From Solobacterium sp. (GTDB lineage Bacteria > Bacillota_I > Bacilli_A > Erysipelotrichales > Erysipelotrichaceae): a stretch of 45,836 nt of DNA. Position numbers and translations under genes: made by a program. This document shows, piece after piece, positions 39,998 through 45,836 of this stretch (positions are counted from its first letter, which is position 1; the number at the start of each line of letters is the position of its first letter). The stretch is from contig JAFWCM010000005.1 in the NCBI GenBank assembly GCA_017536885.1, positions 1-45,836 on the forward strand, read 5' to 3'. Below the pieces are notes generated by a model, which saw only the letters and a list, made by a program, of their open reading frames with translations, made no database searches and had not been told where the DNA came from.

Positions 39998-40471
39998 TTA
40001 CTTTTCTTCATTCTTGGACTTCGCATCGAACGGCGTGATCTTGAGTGCCTTGCGCAGTTCTTCGAGCTTGTTTTCATCCTCGATCCGGATCACCTCCGGC
40101 TTGCCGCTGATGAAGTTCTCGATTCTCTGGATCCGCTTCGGCAGTGTCTCGTAGCACGCGCTTTTCAGCCTTGCGAACTCAGTCACATCGGCTGTGCCGT
40201 AAACGTCTTTCTTCAGTCCGGCGTACTCTGAGCGCATTTCGATGAAGGATGAACTCAGGGTGCTGACTGCGAAGGCATTGCTCCTGATCTGTTCCCAGAT
40301 CTCAACTTCGTCTGTCTTGATCGAGGTGAGATCTTCCTCACGAAGATCTGTCATCCGGTCAATGGCAGCGGTCAGATTTTCGATCTGGGTGTGAAGCGTC
40401 AGGACAGCGAATCCAAGCCCCACTATCCCGATCAGGCACACGATGACCGTAACAAGGAATACTCCGTTCAT
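39998..40471 (-). CDS. Membrane-anchored coiled-coil protein
   Basis: 157 aa, GGAGG upstream of ATG 40471. One N-terminal membrane segment (VFLVTVIVCLIGIVGLGFAVLTL, ~4-26) and then a long charged helix (HTQIENLTAAIDRMTDLREEDL) and further coiled coil. Looks like a bitopic protein facing the cytoplasm. Role unknown; early expression suggests host-takeover or exclusion function, a guess. Confidence 0.7.
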   Translation of the reverse strand: MNGVFLVTVIVCLIGIVGLGFAVLTLHTQIENLTAAIDRMTDLREEDLTSIKTDEVEIWEQIRSNAFAVSTLSSSFIEMRSEYAGLKKDVYGTADVTEFARLKSACYETLPKRIQRIENFISGKPEVIRIEDENKLEELRKALKITPFDAKSKNEEK

Positions 40472-40737
40472 GCATTACCTCCCTGATCCGGCCTCTGCCG
40501 GTCGATTTCTTCCAGAAATTTGATGAACTGATGAATGTCCATCTTTACGGGCTTGTACCCCGGTCCAAACCGATACCAGTAGTCCTTCCTCCACTTCTCG
40601 TTTCTGAAGCTTTCCTGCCGGTATGCAGAGACATGTTTGTATTTCAATTCAAACGTGCGGACGTTGCCGAGATTGCTGATCGGGTGCCAGTTGTCTTCGT
40701 TTTTGATGAATGCCTTGCGCTCTGCATCAGTGTTCAT
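40468..40737 (-). CDS. Uncharacterised early phage protein
   Basis: 89 aa, AGGAGG upstream of ATG 40737. NLGNVRTFELKYKHVSAYRQESFRNEKWRKDYWYRFGPGYKPVKMDIHQFI is basic and aromatic; NUMOD4-like start (WHPISNLGNVRTF) is suggestive but no nuclease domain follows. Overlaps both neighbours. Confidence 0.65.
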   Translation of the reverse strand: MNTDAERKAFIKNEDNWHPISNLGNVRTFELKYKHVSAYRQESFRNEKWRKDYWYRFGPGYKPVKMDIHQFIKFLEEIDRQRPDQGGNA

Positions 40738-41515
40738 GTTTTGCCTCCTGCTTGTGCTTTTTTTCTGCCAGTTCCTTACGAAGTTCAGCTTTTTTTATCC
40801 ATGTATCTCGTACTTCTTTCCAGACAGCTCGTTCTGCCATTTCAATGGCTTCCTTGCCGGGAATGTTCGGACAAATGATCTGGTACAATTCATTTCTGAA
40901 GAAATACTCAGATCTGTGAACCATGTCCTCTGCATCAAGTACCTTCGACGGTATTTTTCTGCCTTTCCTCTGCAATGCTATCTGTTTAGGCTGAGACAGT
41001 GTCATGTTGGAATAGAATGACAGGTCATCCATAATCATCTTTTTGCGGCCGTTCTTGTAGTCTTCGACATTGCAGGCAACAATTTCACCTGCTAAAGCGT
41101 GATAATTCTCGTCGGGTATGACCGCATTGCGTGGAGGCTCGCGAAATTCCATAACATTGCCGGCCTCTTTGCCTTCTATTACGATCAGATTTGCATCGTC
41201 TACCAATGAGGTCGAATGATCGAGAACAATGCGGCTACCTGCTGAGATAAAAGGCGCTGACATTTCATCTTCCAGCTTCCGGAGTGACCTTTCTGTCGCT
41301 TTTGTAATCGTGGTGTTTTTACCAAGTTTCAGAAGTGACAGCTCGTTCCGATAACGTGAGATTTTCTTCTCACGTTCTTTTCGCCATTGCCTCAATGATT
41401 CGTCTACTTTTGGCAAAGTGTCCGCATCAATTTCACCGATCCATAACCATCCGGATTTAGCGCCGATCTTTGAGTATTCGCCGAAATGCTGAGCGACAAA
41501 TTCTTCTAAAGTCAT
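40727..41515 (-). CDS. Uncharacterised early phage protein
   Basis: 262 aa, GGGAGG upstream of ATG 41515. Helical N-terminus (TLEEFVAQHFGEYSKIGAKSGWLWIGEIDADTL), basic middle, and C-terminal AEKKHKQEAKHEH. SAGSRIVLDHSTSLVDDANLIVIEGKEAGNVMEFREPPRN and the AVIPDENYHALAGEIVACNVEDY block look like a small beta domain. No family recognised. Confidence 0.65.
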   Translation of the reverse strand: MTLEEFVAQHFGEYSKIGAKSGWLWIGEIDADTLPKVDESLRQWRKEREKKISRYRNELSLLKLGKNTTITKATERSLRKLEDEMSAPFISAGSRIVLDHSTSLVDDANLIVIEGKEAGNVMEFREPPRNAVIPDENYHALAGEIVACNVEDYKNGRKKMIMDDLSFYSNMTLSQPKQIALQRKGRKIPSKVLDAEDMVHRSEYFFRNELYQIICPNIPGKEAIEMAERAVWKEVRDTWIKKAELRKELAEKKHKQEAKHEH

Positions 41516-41808
41516 GATTGCCTCCCGGCGGCTCTGTTCTTTTCCTGAAGCTCTTTTTCTTTACGAATCCTGTAATTATCCATAGCGATAAGGAGCTCAT
41601 TCGGAATGGTTTCAAGCTGCCAATAGCCAAATTTGTGTGCCATTTCGACAAACTCTTCCGATGTAAGCGGCGGATAGATTTCGTTGTTGTTTGAAATATA
41701 TTTCGCTCCTACCTCCGACGCAATCAGTCCGCCTGCCCAGTCTTTAAATACTTTGACGTCCAACTCGTAGCAGCATTTGAAGCTGACTTCTCTGTTTTTC
41801 AAAATCAT
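41512..41808 (-). CDS. Uncharacterised early phage protein
   Basis: 98 aa, GGAGGTGGG upstream of ATG 41808. KDWAGGLIASEVGAKYISNNNEIYPPLTSEEFVEMAHKFGYWQL gives no recognisable domain; basic C-terminus. Overlaps both neighbours by 4 nt, so it is part of a tightly coupled early operon. Confidence 0.65.
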   Translation of the reverse strand: MILKNREVSFKCCYELDVKVFKDWAGGLIASEVGAKYISNNNEIYPPLTSEEFVEMAHKFGYWQLETIPNELLIAMDNYRIRKEKELQEKNRAAGRQS

Positions 41809-42182
41809 TCGCCCACCTCCTCAGAAACGCCTGATTCTTTGCCAATAAAATAATGCTTGGTTTCGGGATCGTACCGGAGGATCCAGTCACCCTCGAACGC
41901 CTTTAATGCCATCTTCCCGCTTTCGCCGCACACGAATGCCCGTGATGTTGTGGCCGAGTCCTTTTTCCTGATCTTGTATCCGTCGCGGTCATCGCTGAAG
42001 TCGAAGTAGAGCCTTCCGTCCGCTACTGCGAACTTTACGTAGTCATTAGTCTTCACGACAGGAAGAGCGTTGCGCCTGAAGATAACACATACATTGGTCT
42101 TGCCGACAGTGACGCTGATGTCGATCGGCAGTGGTGAAGCTGCCTGCCGGTGGCGTTTGCCAAAAAAGTTAAGTTCTGTCAT
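41805..42182 (-). CDS. Uncharacterised early phage protein
   Basis: 125 aa from ATG 42182 (GGAGG upstream). SPLPIDISVTVGKTNVCVIFRRNALPVVKTNDYVKFAVADGRLYFDFSDDRDGYKI and the C-terminal KMALKAFEGDWILRYDPETKHYFIGKE form a beta-rich protein. No known family. Confidence 0.65.
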   Translation of the reverse strand: MTELNFFGKRHRQAASPLPIDISVTVGKTNVCVIFRRNALPVVKTNDYVKFAVADGRLYFDFSDDRDGYKIRKKDSATTSRAFVCGESGKMALKAFEGDWILRYDPETKHYFIGKESGVSEEVGE

Positions 42183-42334
42183 TCGGACACCTCCATGATC
42201 GCGATCGCATTGATCCGATCCTGATGCTGGATCGCCGCCCCGAAGAAAGCACCTACCATCAGAACTGCTATGACCGATGCAACCAGAAGCGTGAAGACCC
42301 ATTCTCGGATCGTGTTATAATTTGCTTGTTTCAT
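42179..42334 (-). CDS. Small membrane protein
   Basis: 51 aa, read from the sequence. Single hydrophobic segment WVFTLLVASVIAVLMVGAFFGAAI (residues ~12-35) and a short polar tail. The stop overlaps the next start (ATGA). Early-expressed; no function known. Confidence 0.65.
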   Translation of the reverse strand: MKQANYNTIREWVFTLLVASVIAVLMVGAFFGAAIQHQDRINAIAIMEVSE

Positions 42335-42352
42335 TTAAGAAAGAGTTCCTTT

Positions 42353-42622
42353 CTACTTAGAACCTGCGCCAACAGGTTCTTTTTGTGTGTTGCCGTGTTC
42401 GTTCTGCTTGTGCAGGACACTTAGAGGTATTCCTGTCACTTTGCAAACCGAAGTGATTCTGACCTTGTAGTCATAAATTTGGTTGATGCCGAGCTGTTCC
42501 TTGTCCAGTTGAAACGCCAAATCATAGATCTTCACCGCCTCCCGCTGGCCTACACCGAACAGCTTTCTGATGTCCGATTTGTTCAGATAAGATGCAGTGA
42601 GAATGTCGGCTGCAGTTTTCAT
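42353..42622 (-). CDS. DNA-binding protein (DUF3173/excisionase-like)
   Basis: 89 aa from ATG 42622 (GGAG, 8-nt spacing; GTG at 42631 opens the longer frame). MKTAADILTASYLNKSDIRKLFGVGQREAVKIYDLAFQLD contains a winged HTH-like helix pair, like small excisionase/DUF3173 proteins. It might control excision or the switch, but is not next to int. Confidence 0.6.
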   Translation of the reverse strand: MKTAADILTASYLNKSDIRKLFGVGQREAVKIYDLAFQLDKEQLGINQIYDYKVRITSVCKVTGIPLSVLHKQNEHGNTQKEPVGAGSK

Positions 42623-42627
42623 GATGT

Positions 42628-43401
42628 TCACTCCTTTTGAATAAACTTGTTGATGAAGTAAACCTGACCTTTTCCTGTCACCTTCGTGGTCTTGGTGACC
42701 CTGATCGATCCGTCCGGGTTGTTGATCGTGCGCTCTTTAACCTCGAACAGTCCCAGATCCATAGCCTTCTGTGTCGGCATATTCTTACTGCTTCCGTTCT
42801 TGATCAGATAGTCGTTGTCTCTCAGCCACTGAAATAACCGCTTCTGGCCGATGTCATAGCCGTTTTGCTTAATCAGCTTGGCAAGATCCCCGATCAGGAT
42901 GGATGTGTGAGAAGCCGATACCGCATCAGCGAAGATCTCCTTCGGACGCATCTCCTCATTCCTCGCTTTGAGCACCGCCACCTTCTGCCGTTCAGCTTTT
43001 AGATCGCTGAGCAACCGGATGCCAAAGTCAGGATCATTAAGAATGTTGTCGATCGTTGTCTCTGTCGCATAGGCACCGTACTTCCGGATTGATGGCACCA
43101 CCTCATGAGTGATCCAACGCTTGAATGCCTTTGCCTCTGGTTTGCGTGAACCGAGGACTAGTGCGTACAGGCCGGGTTCGTTTACCACGATCATTTCACG
43201 CCTCTGTTCAACTCCGTTTGAGCTGGTGTCAGTTAAACTGACGGTAGATTTTTCATCATCATCAAGACGATCTGTAGCCATACGGCTGTTTCCAATCTCC
43301 AGTGCCCTGCAGACATCTACCGCAACGAACCACGGGTCTCCGTTAATACTTGTGACTCTGATCGAGCCGAAATCCTGATTGTTGAAAATTGATAATTCCA
43401 T
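42628..43401 (-). CDS. Phage antirepressor (BRO-N + KilAC)
   Basis: 257 aa. BRO N-terminal domain (FGSIRVTSINGDPWFVAVDVCRALEIGN, LVLGSRKPEAKAFKRWITHEVVPSIRKYG) followed by a KilAC-type C-terminal domain (LIGDLAKLIKQNGYDIGQKRLFQWLRDNDYLIK, GQVYFINKF). Antirepressors of this kind bind or override the CI-type repressor. GGAG upstream of ATG 43401. Preceded by a hairpin and one copy of the repressor operator. Confidence 0.9.
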   Translation of the reverse strand: MELSIFNNQDFGSIRVTSINGDPWFVAVDVCRALEIGNSRMATDRLDDDEKSTVSLTDTSSNGVEQRREMIVVNEPGLYALVLGSRKPEAKAFKRWITHEVVPSIRKYGAYATETTIDNILNDPDFGIRLLSDLKAERQKVAVLKARNEEMRPKEIFADAVSASHTSILIGDLAKLIKQNGYDIGQKRLFQWLRDNDYLIKNGSSKNMPTQKAMDLGLFEVKERTINNPDGSIRVTKTTKVTGKGQVYFINKFIQKE

Positions 43402-43420
43402 TCGTTCTCCTTTCTTTCGA

Positions 43421-43447
43421 CGCTTTCGGTCAAAAATGTCCGAAAGT
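43421..43447. other. Hairpin between cro-like and antirepressor genes
   Basis: CTTTCGG and CCGAAAG around a 10-nt A/T-rich loop. Without a T-run on the minus strand; perhaps an RNA structure or second operator type. Confidence 0.35.
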
Positions 43448-43456
43448 CTTTTCGGT

Positions 43457-43471
43457 ACGTGTATTTCACGT
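43457..43471. promoter_or_regulatory. Repressor operator O4
   Basis: ACGTG TATTT CACGT, same as O1-O3, located between cro-like and antirepressor genes, at a distance from the switch. Confidence 0.7.
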
Positions 43472-43472
43472 A

Positions 43473-43694
43473 TTAGGTCTCAAAAAAATAAGATGCTAGA
43501 TCTTCTTTTGGAATCTCAAGTGCTTCACTGAGTACATATATCTCGGCCTGTGTAAATGTTCGGCGGCCCTTAAATGCATCAGTGAATAGTTCGCCCCTGA
43601 TTCCGGTTTTCTCCGAGACTGCTTTGATCGTGCCGTATTTTTCGACTATCTTTCCTCGCAGTTTCGAGTAATTGAATTCTGGCTTATCGCTCAT
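43473..43694 (-). CDS. Cro-like repressor (DUF739-type HTH)
   Basis: 73 aa. EFNYSKLRGKIVEKYGTIKAVSEKTGIRGELFTDAFKGRRTFTQAEIYVLSEALEI is a five-helix HTH of Cro size with the pattern of DUF739 proteins. AAAGGAGGG upstream of ATG 43694. First gene of the leftward early operon, divergent from the CI-like gene with shared operators. Confidence 0.85.
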   Translation of the reverse strand: MSDKPEFNYSKLRGKIVEKYGTIKAVSEKTGIRGELFTDAFKGRRTFTQAEIYVLSEALEIPKEDLASYFFET

Positions 43695-43721
43695 TATTCC
43701 CTCCTTTCCAGTAATTTGTGT

Positions 43722-43793
43722 ACGTGATACTCACGTTTCACATGGTAGTACGTGCAGTTCACGTTGTCAAGCAAAAAAACGTGTTTTTCACGC
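43722..43793. promoter_or_regulatory. Operators O1-O3 of the lysogeny switch
   Basis: Three copies of ACGTG-n5-CACGT (43722-43736, 43750-43764, 43779-43793; the third ends CACGC), spaced about 28 bp (not quite three turns). O2 lies exactly between the -35 and -10 of the cro promoter; O1 covers its start site. Confidence 0.85.
43742..43770 (-). promoter_or_regulatory. Leftward early promoter (cro)
   Basis: TTGACA (43765-43770), 17-nt spacer, TACCAT (43742-43747). Spacer is operator O2. Confidence 0.75.
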
Positions 43794-43824
43794 TTTGTCG
43801 CTTTTTTTGTTCGGATTATTCCGG

Positions 43825-43830
43825 TATTAT
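43825..43830 (+). promoter_or_regulatory. Candidate -10 of the repressor promoter
   Basis: TATTAT 28 nt before the CI-like start; no clear -35, suggesting activation or weak expression. O3 lies 32 nt upstream. Confidence 0.4.
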
Positions 43831-43857
43831 AAAGAAAACAGAAAAGAGAAGAAGATT

Positions 43858-44250
43858 ATGGAAACATTCGCTCAGAGATTTAATGAAGTACTTAAAGAAA
43901 AGAAACTCAGGCAGATCGATGTTGCAAACAAGACCGGAATTGCTCCAGGAACGATATCAAATTATGCTCAAGGAAAATATGAGCCGAAAGGATCGAATCT
44001 TGAAAAGATTGCTCGTGCGCTTGACGTAAATGAAGCATGGCTTGCAGGATATGATGTCCCCAGACAGAATTATGACCCTCTTTACAATGCAACTGAAGGC
44101 AGACCTATAGATGATGATGAAGTTCTTGATCCAGCCGTATATAATTTCTTGGAGGTACTCGAACTGAAACTCTCTCACATCACTGATGACAACAAAAGAG
44201 AAAAAGCTCTTAAAGCATTAAGAAGTACGTTGGACTTAATTGAAGAATAA
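43858..44250 (+). CDS. CI-like repressor (XRE family)
   Basis: 130 aa from ATG 43858; a longer frame runs through the operator region and is rejected. XRE HTH in residues 8-62: FNEVLKEKKLRQIDVANKTGIAPGTISNYAQGKYEPKGSNLEKIARALDVNEAWLAG. No peptidase/LexA-like domain, so induction may depend on the antirepressor rather than RecA cleavage, an inference. Divergent to the Cro-like gene. Confidence 0.9.
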   Translation: METFAQRFNEVLKEKKLRQIDVANKTGIAPGTISNYAQGKYEPKGSNLEKIARALDVNEAWLAGYDVPRQNYDPLYNATEGRPIDDDEVLDPAVYNFLEVLELKLSHITDDNKREKALKALRSTLDLIEE

Positions 44251-44276
44251 AAAAAATCTCAGCAGCTGTCACTGCT

Positions 44277-44315
44277 AAGATCCGGTATAGAATCAGAACC
44301 TGCGGGGATCTTTTT
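44277..44315 (+). terminator. Candidate terminator after the repressor
   Basis: AAGATCC (44277-44283) / GGATCTT (44306-44312) with a 22-nt loop and TTTTT, preceded by a second small hairpin AGCAG/CTGCT. Modest. Confidence 0.4.
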
Positions 44316-44350
44316 CTATACCTCCATGTTACCACAAGGAGGTGAAAAAC

Positions 44351-45388
44351 ATGGCAATCAGTTTCGATGAAAAGCGTAAAACCTATTACGTGAACATGAA
44401 ACAGATCCAGCCTGACGGATCTGTGAAATGGGTAAAAAAAAGAGGCTTTCGCACCAAGCGTGAAGCGAAGGCCTGGGAAGCGGAAGCACACAAGGCGGTT
44501 CAGGAAGCAAAGACGGTATCGCCGACATTCCGGGCGATGATCTCCGAATGGGAAGCATACAGCCAGTCTTCGGCCGAGGTGAAGATAAAACACCGGGAAC
44601 ACTTCGAAAAGCGCTTCTCGGAGTTCCTCGACCGTCCGATCGGAGAGATAACCAAGGCGGAGCTGATCCAGTGGCGGGGCTTGCTTGCCGATCAGGAGGT
44701 ATCAACCAAGACCAAGAACATCACGATCCAGTTTGTCAGGTCCGTTTTCAGGTATGCGAATCAGATCCACGATCTTCCGAACACTGCAGCCTGTATCAAA
44801 CCGCTGAAGCTGACCAATCAGGAACTGATGCATGAGATGGATGTGTGGACCCCGGATGAGTTCCAGAGGTTCCTCTCCTGCGTCGATAAGCCGATCTATT
44901 CGCTGTACTTCGAGACGCTGTACTGGACAGGCATGCGCAGAGGCGAAGGAATAGCTATTCAGGCAGACGATTTGAAGGATGGATGGGCAAACATCCATGC
45001 CAGCCAAAGAACTGCCACAGAAGGCCGGAAGCCCACCAAAACGAAGCAGAACCGGACAATCCGGTTACTGCCTCAGCTATGGGAGAAGCTTAAGCCACTG
45101 GCAGAACAGAACAGCGGATACCTGTTCGGGAATGACGATCCGCTCAGCCCTACTATGATCGATGCAGCATTCAGAAAAGCGGTCAAGGCATCCGGTGTTA
45201 AGAAAATTCGGATCCACGATCTCCGGCACTCATTTGCCACCAATGCGATCAATAACGGGTGCAACATCGTGGCAGTCAGTAAATACCTGGGGCATTCCAC
45301 GATCGAGCAGACCCTGAAAACATACACCCATCTTCTGAAGAATTCAGATGATGCGATGATCAGCACAATGTCCGGTTTGATGAAATAG
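44351..45388 (+). CDS. int: Tyrosine recombinase integrase
   Basis: 345 aa from ATG 44351 (AAGGAGG, 8-nt spacing). Residues 1-55 are an AP2-like arm-binding domain (FDEKRKTYYVNM, GSVKWVKKRGFRTKREAKAWEAE); ~60-150 SAM-like core-binding; ~165-340 catalytic domain with Arg196 (TGMRRGE), His289/Arg292 (IHDLRHSFATN), His315 (YLGHST) and nucleophile Tyr325 (TLKTYTHL). Located 117 nt from attR. The read-through message would end at the host terminator beyond attR. Confidence 0.96.
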   Translation: MAISFDEKRKTYYVNMKQIQPDGSVKWVKKRGFRTKREAKAWEAEAHKAVQEAKTVSPTFRAMISEWEAYSQSSAEVKIKHREHFEKRFSEFLDRPIGEITKAELIQWRGLLADQEVSTKTKNITIQFVRSVFRYANQIHDLPNTAACIKPLKLTNQELMHEMDVWTPDEFQRFLSCVDKPIYSLYFETLYWTGMRRGEGIAIQADDLKDGWANIHASQRTATEGRKPTKTKQNRTIRLLPQLWEKLKPLAEQNSGYLFGNDDPLSPTMIDAAFRKAVKASGVKKIRIHDLRHSFATNAINNGCNIVAVSKYLGHSTIEQTLKTYTHLLKNSDDAMISTMSGLMK

Positions 45389-45390
45389 GC

Positions 45391-45413
45391 GTGGGCAACT
45401 CCGTGGGCAACTT
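45391..45413 (+). repeat. Integrase arm-type repeats, right
   Basis: GTGGGCAACT at 45391-45400 and GTGGGCAACTT at 45403-45413, matching the pair at 7140-7161. Confidence 0.6.
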
Positions 45414-45505
45414 TTCCGAAAAAACGTTCATATTTCATGGTTCGAAAACATTGAAAAACCGCATAAATAAGCGATTCTGATAAGGCTTGAAACACTTTGG
45501 ACGTT

Positions 45506-45521
45506 TCCTGTCATCCGCACT
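45506..45521 (+). other. attR core
   Basis: TCCTGTCATCCGCACT, identical to attL core. The tRNA 5' part is absent here, as expected for the distal junction. Confidence 0.92.
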
Positions 45522-45530
45522 TATTATTAT

Positions 45531-45556
45531 AAACCGCATAATCCTGCGGTTTTTAT
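45531..45556 (+). terminator. Original tRNA terminator, displaced by integration
   Basis: AAACCGCA / TGCGGTTT stem with 6-nt loop and T-run. Shares its stem with the phage terminator at 7108-7134. Confidence 0.75.
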
Positions 45557-45836
45557 TTATCTGCGGTCAGCTTTTGGTCAACTGGTTACAGTTCATACGG
45601 GGTTGATCCGGCAAAATGAAAACTCATTCTCCGAATCCGAAAGGCTTCCCTGTTTCGAACGGGGAGATGCCTGGTTTTTTTCTTTGAACAGCCAATCGAG
45701 GCGTACCTTTTTCTTTTGAAAAACTGACGATAAAACAGAAGAACCCACACCGGATTTCAATGATACCCGGATTGACCCCGTTTCCGTGGATGCGGAGCTG
45801 CCGGTTGTTTCCGCGGGCTGATGAAAAACGCCGGGC
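45557..45836. other. Host sequence right of attR, no gene seen
   Basis: 280 nt of host flank. No open frame over about 30 codons with a ribosome site. Contains one hairpin with T-run (45642-45681). Confidence 0.5.
45642..45681 (+). terminator. Terminator-like hairpin in host flank
   Basis: AGGC..TCCC / GGGA..GCCT stem with loop and seven T (45675-45681). Nothing upstream in the window but the tRNA and integrase transcripts ends there, so it may serve an unannotated short RNA. Confidence 0.45.

Larger units (their letters stand above)
7083..45521. mobile_element. Complete prophage (siphovirus-like, HK97-type head) in tRNA-Leu
   Basis: About 38.4 kb bounded by a 16-bp direct repeat. It contains integrase, CI/Cro/antirepressor, replication and recombination genes, late regulator, terminase, portal, capsid, connector, tape measure, baseplate, receptor-binding and lysis genes. 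Lysogeny genes read rightward, all others leftward. Structural modules appear unbroken, so it may be inducible, but no recognisable terminase small subunit was found. Confidence 0.95.

Noticed and set aside
40468-40737. NUMOD4/HNH homing endonuclease
   Set aside because: Only a short NUMOD4-like start is seen; no HNH or other nuclease residues follow.
43672-43857. Upstream extension of the CI-like repressor to 192 aa
   Set aside because: It would translate the operator region and overlap the Cro-like gene start; ATG 43858 has a purine-rich ribosome site and gives a normal XRE N-terminus.
45641-45671. tRNA-like T arm (CTGTTTCGAACGGG) in the right flank
   Set aside because: The loop does not fit TTCRANY and there is no matching acceptor or anticodon stem upstream; a terminator hairpin explains it better.

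Overview
The window is a piece of chromosome from an anaerobic, probably gut-dwelling member of the Bacillota (Clostridia-like; the genus cannot be told from this sequence) carrying one complete-looking prophage. The host part (1-7014) holds a butyryl-CoA synthesis operon read leftward in the order thl-crt-hbd-bcd-etfB-etfA. It has a sigma-A-type promoter overlapped by a Rex-like palindrome and a strong terminator after etfA. Next come one uncharacterised gene (6212-6916) and a tRNA-Leu(CAG) gene at 7015-7096.

The prophage is integrated in the 3' end of that tRNA. A 16-bp repeat, TCCTGTCATCCGCACT, marks attL (7083-7098) and attR (45506-45521), so the element is about 38.4 kb. Only the CI-like repressor and the tyrosine integrase at the right end read rightward; everything else reads leftward. 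From right to left the layout is: lysogeny switch (integrase, repressor, four ACGTG-n5-CACGT operators, Cro-like protein, BRO/KilAC antirepressor); early genes of unknown function; a recombination and replication block (SbcC-like ATPase, Sak4-like annealing ATPase, DUF669 protein, DEAD/DEAH helicase, primase-helicase with an iteron-like array, RusA); small zinc-ribbon genes; a DUF1492/ArpU-like late regulator; HNH, portal, MuF, TerL, scaffold and capsid; an unusual glycosyltransferase pair; connectors; tail genes with a -1 frameshift; baseplate and receptor-binding genes; and lysis.

The most unusual content is as follows. (1) A diversity-generating-retroelement signature lies at the 3' end of the receptor-binding gene. 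Two 51-nt copies, 248 bp apart, differ at nine positions, and all nine are A in the downstream template-like copy. No reverse transcriptase lies between the att sites, and a GIY-YIG homing endonuclease sits where one would be expected, with the template cut off on that side. (2) The endolysin gene (CHAP + NAGPA-like phosphodiester glycosidase) ends in a holin-like membrane segment with its own strong internal ribosome site, which predicts a nested 67-aa holin. (3) A TagB/TagF-like glycerophosphotransferase and a GT2 glycosyltransferase lie directly behind the major capsid gene, and capsid and tail-tube proteins share an SGATGAS C-terminal tail. (4) There is a dense AGTTTCACCC array at the end of the primase gene. 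(5) A small ribbon-helix-helix gene has its own promoter, operator and a helically phased TCAGCG array inside the tail operon.

Seven genes shorter than about 60 codons were read directly from the nucleotide sequence and included because they have convincing starts or four-base stop/start overlaps. All functional calls rest on motif and family recognition by eye; no database search was run.
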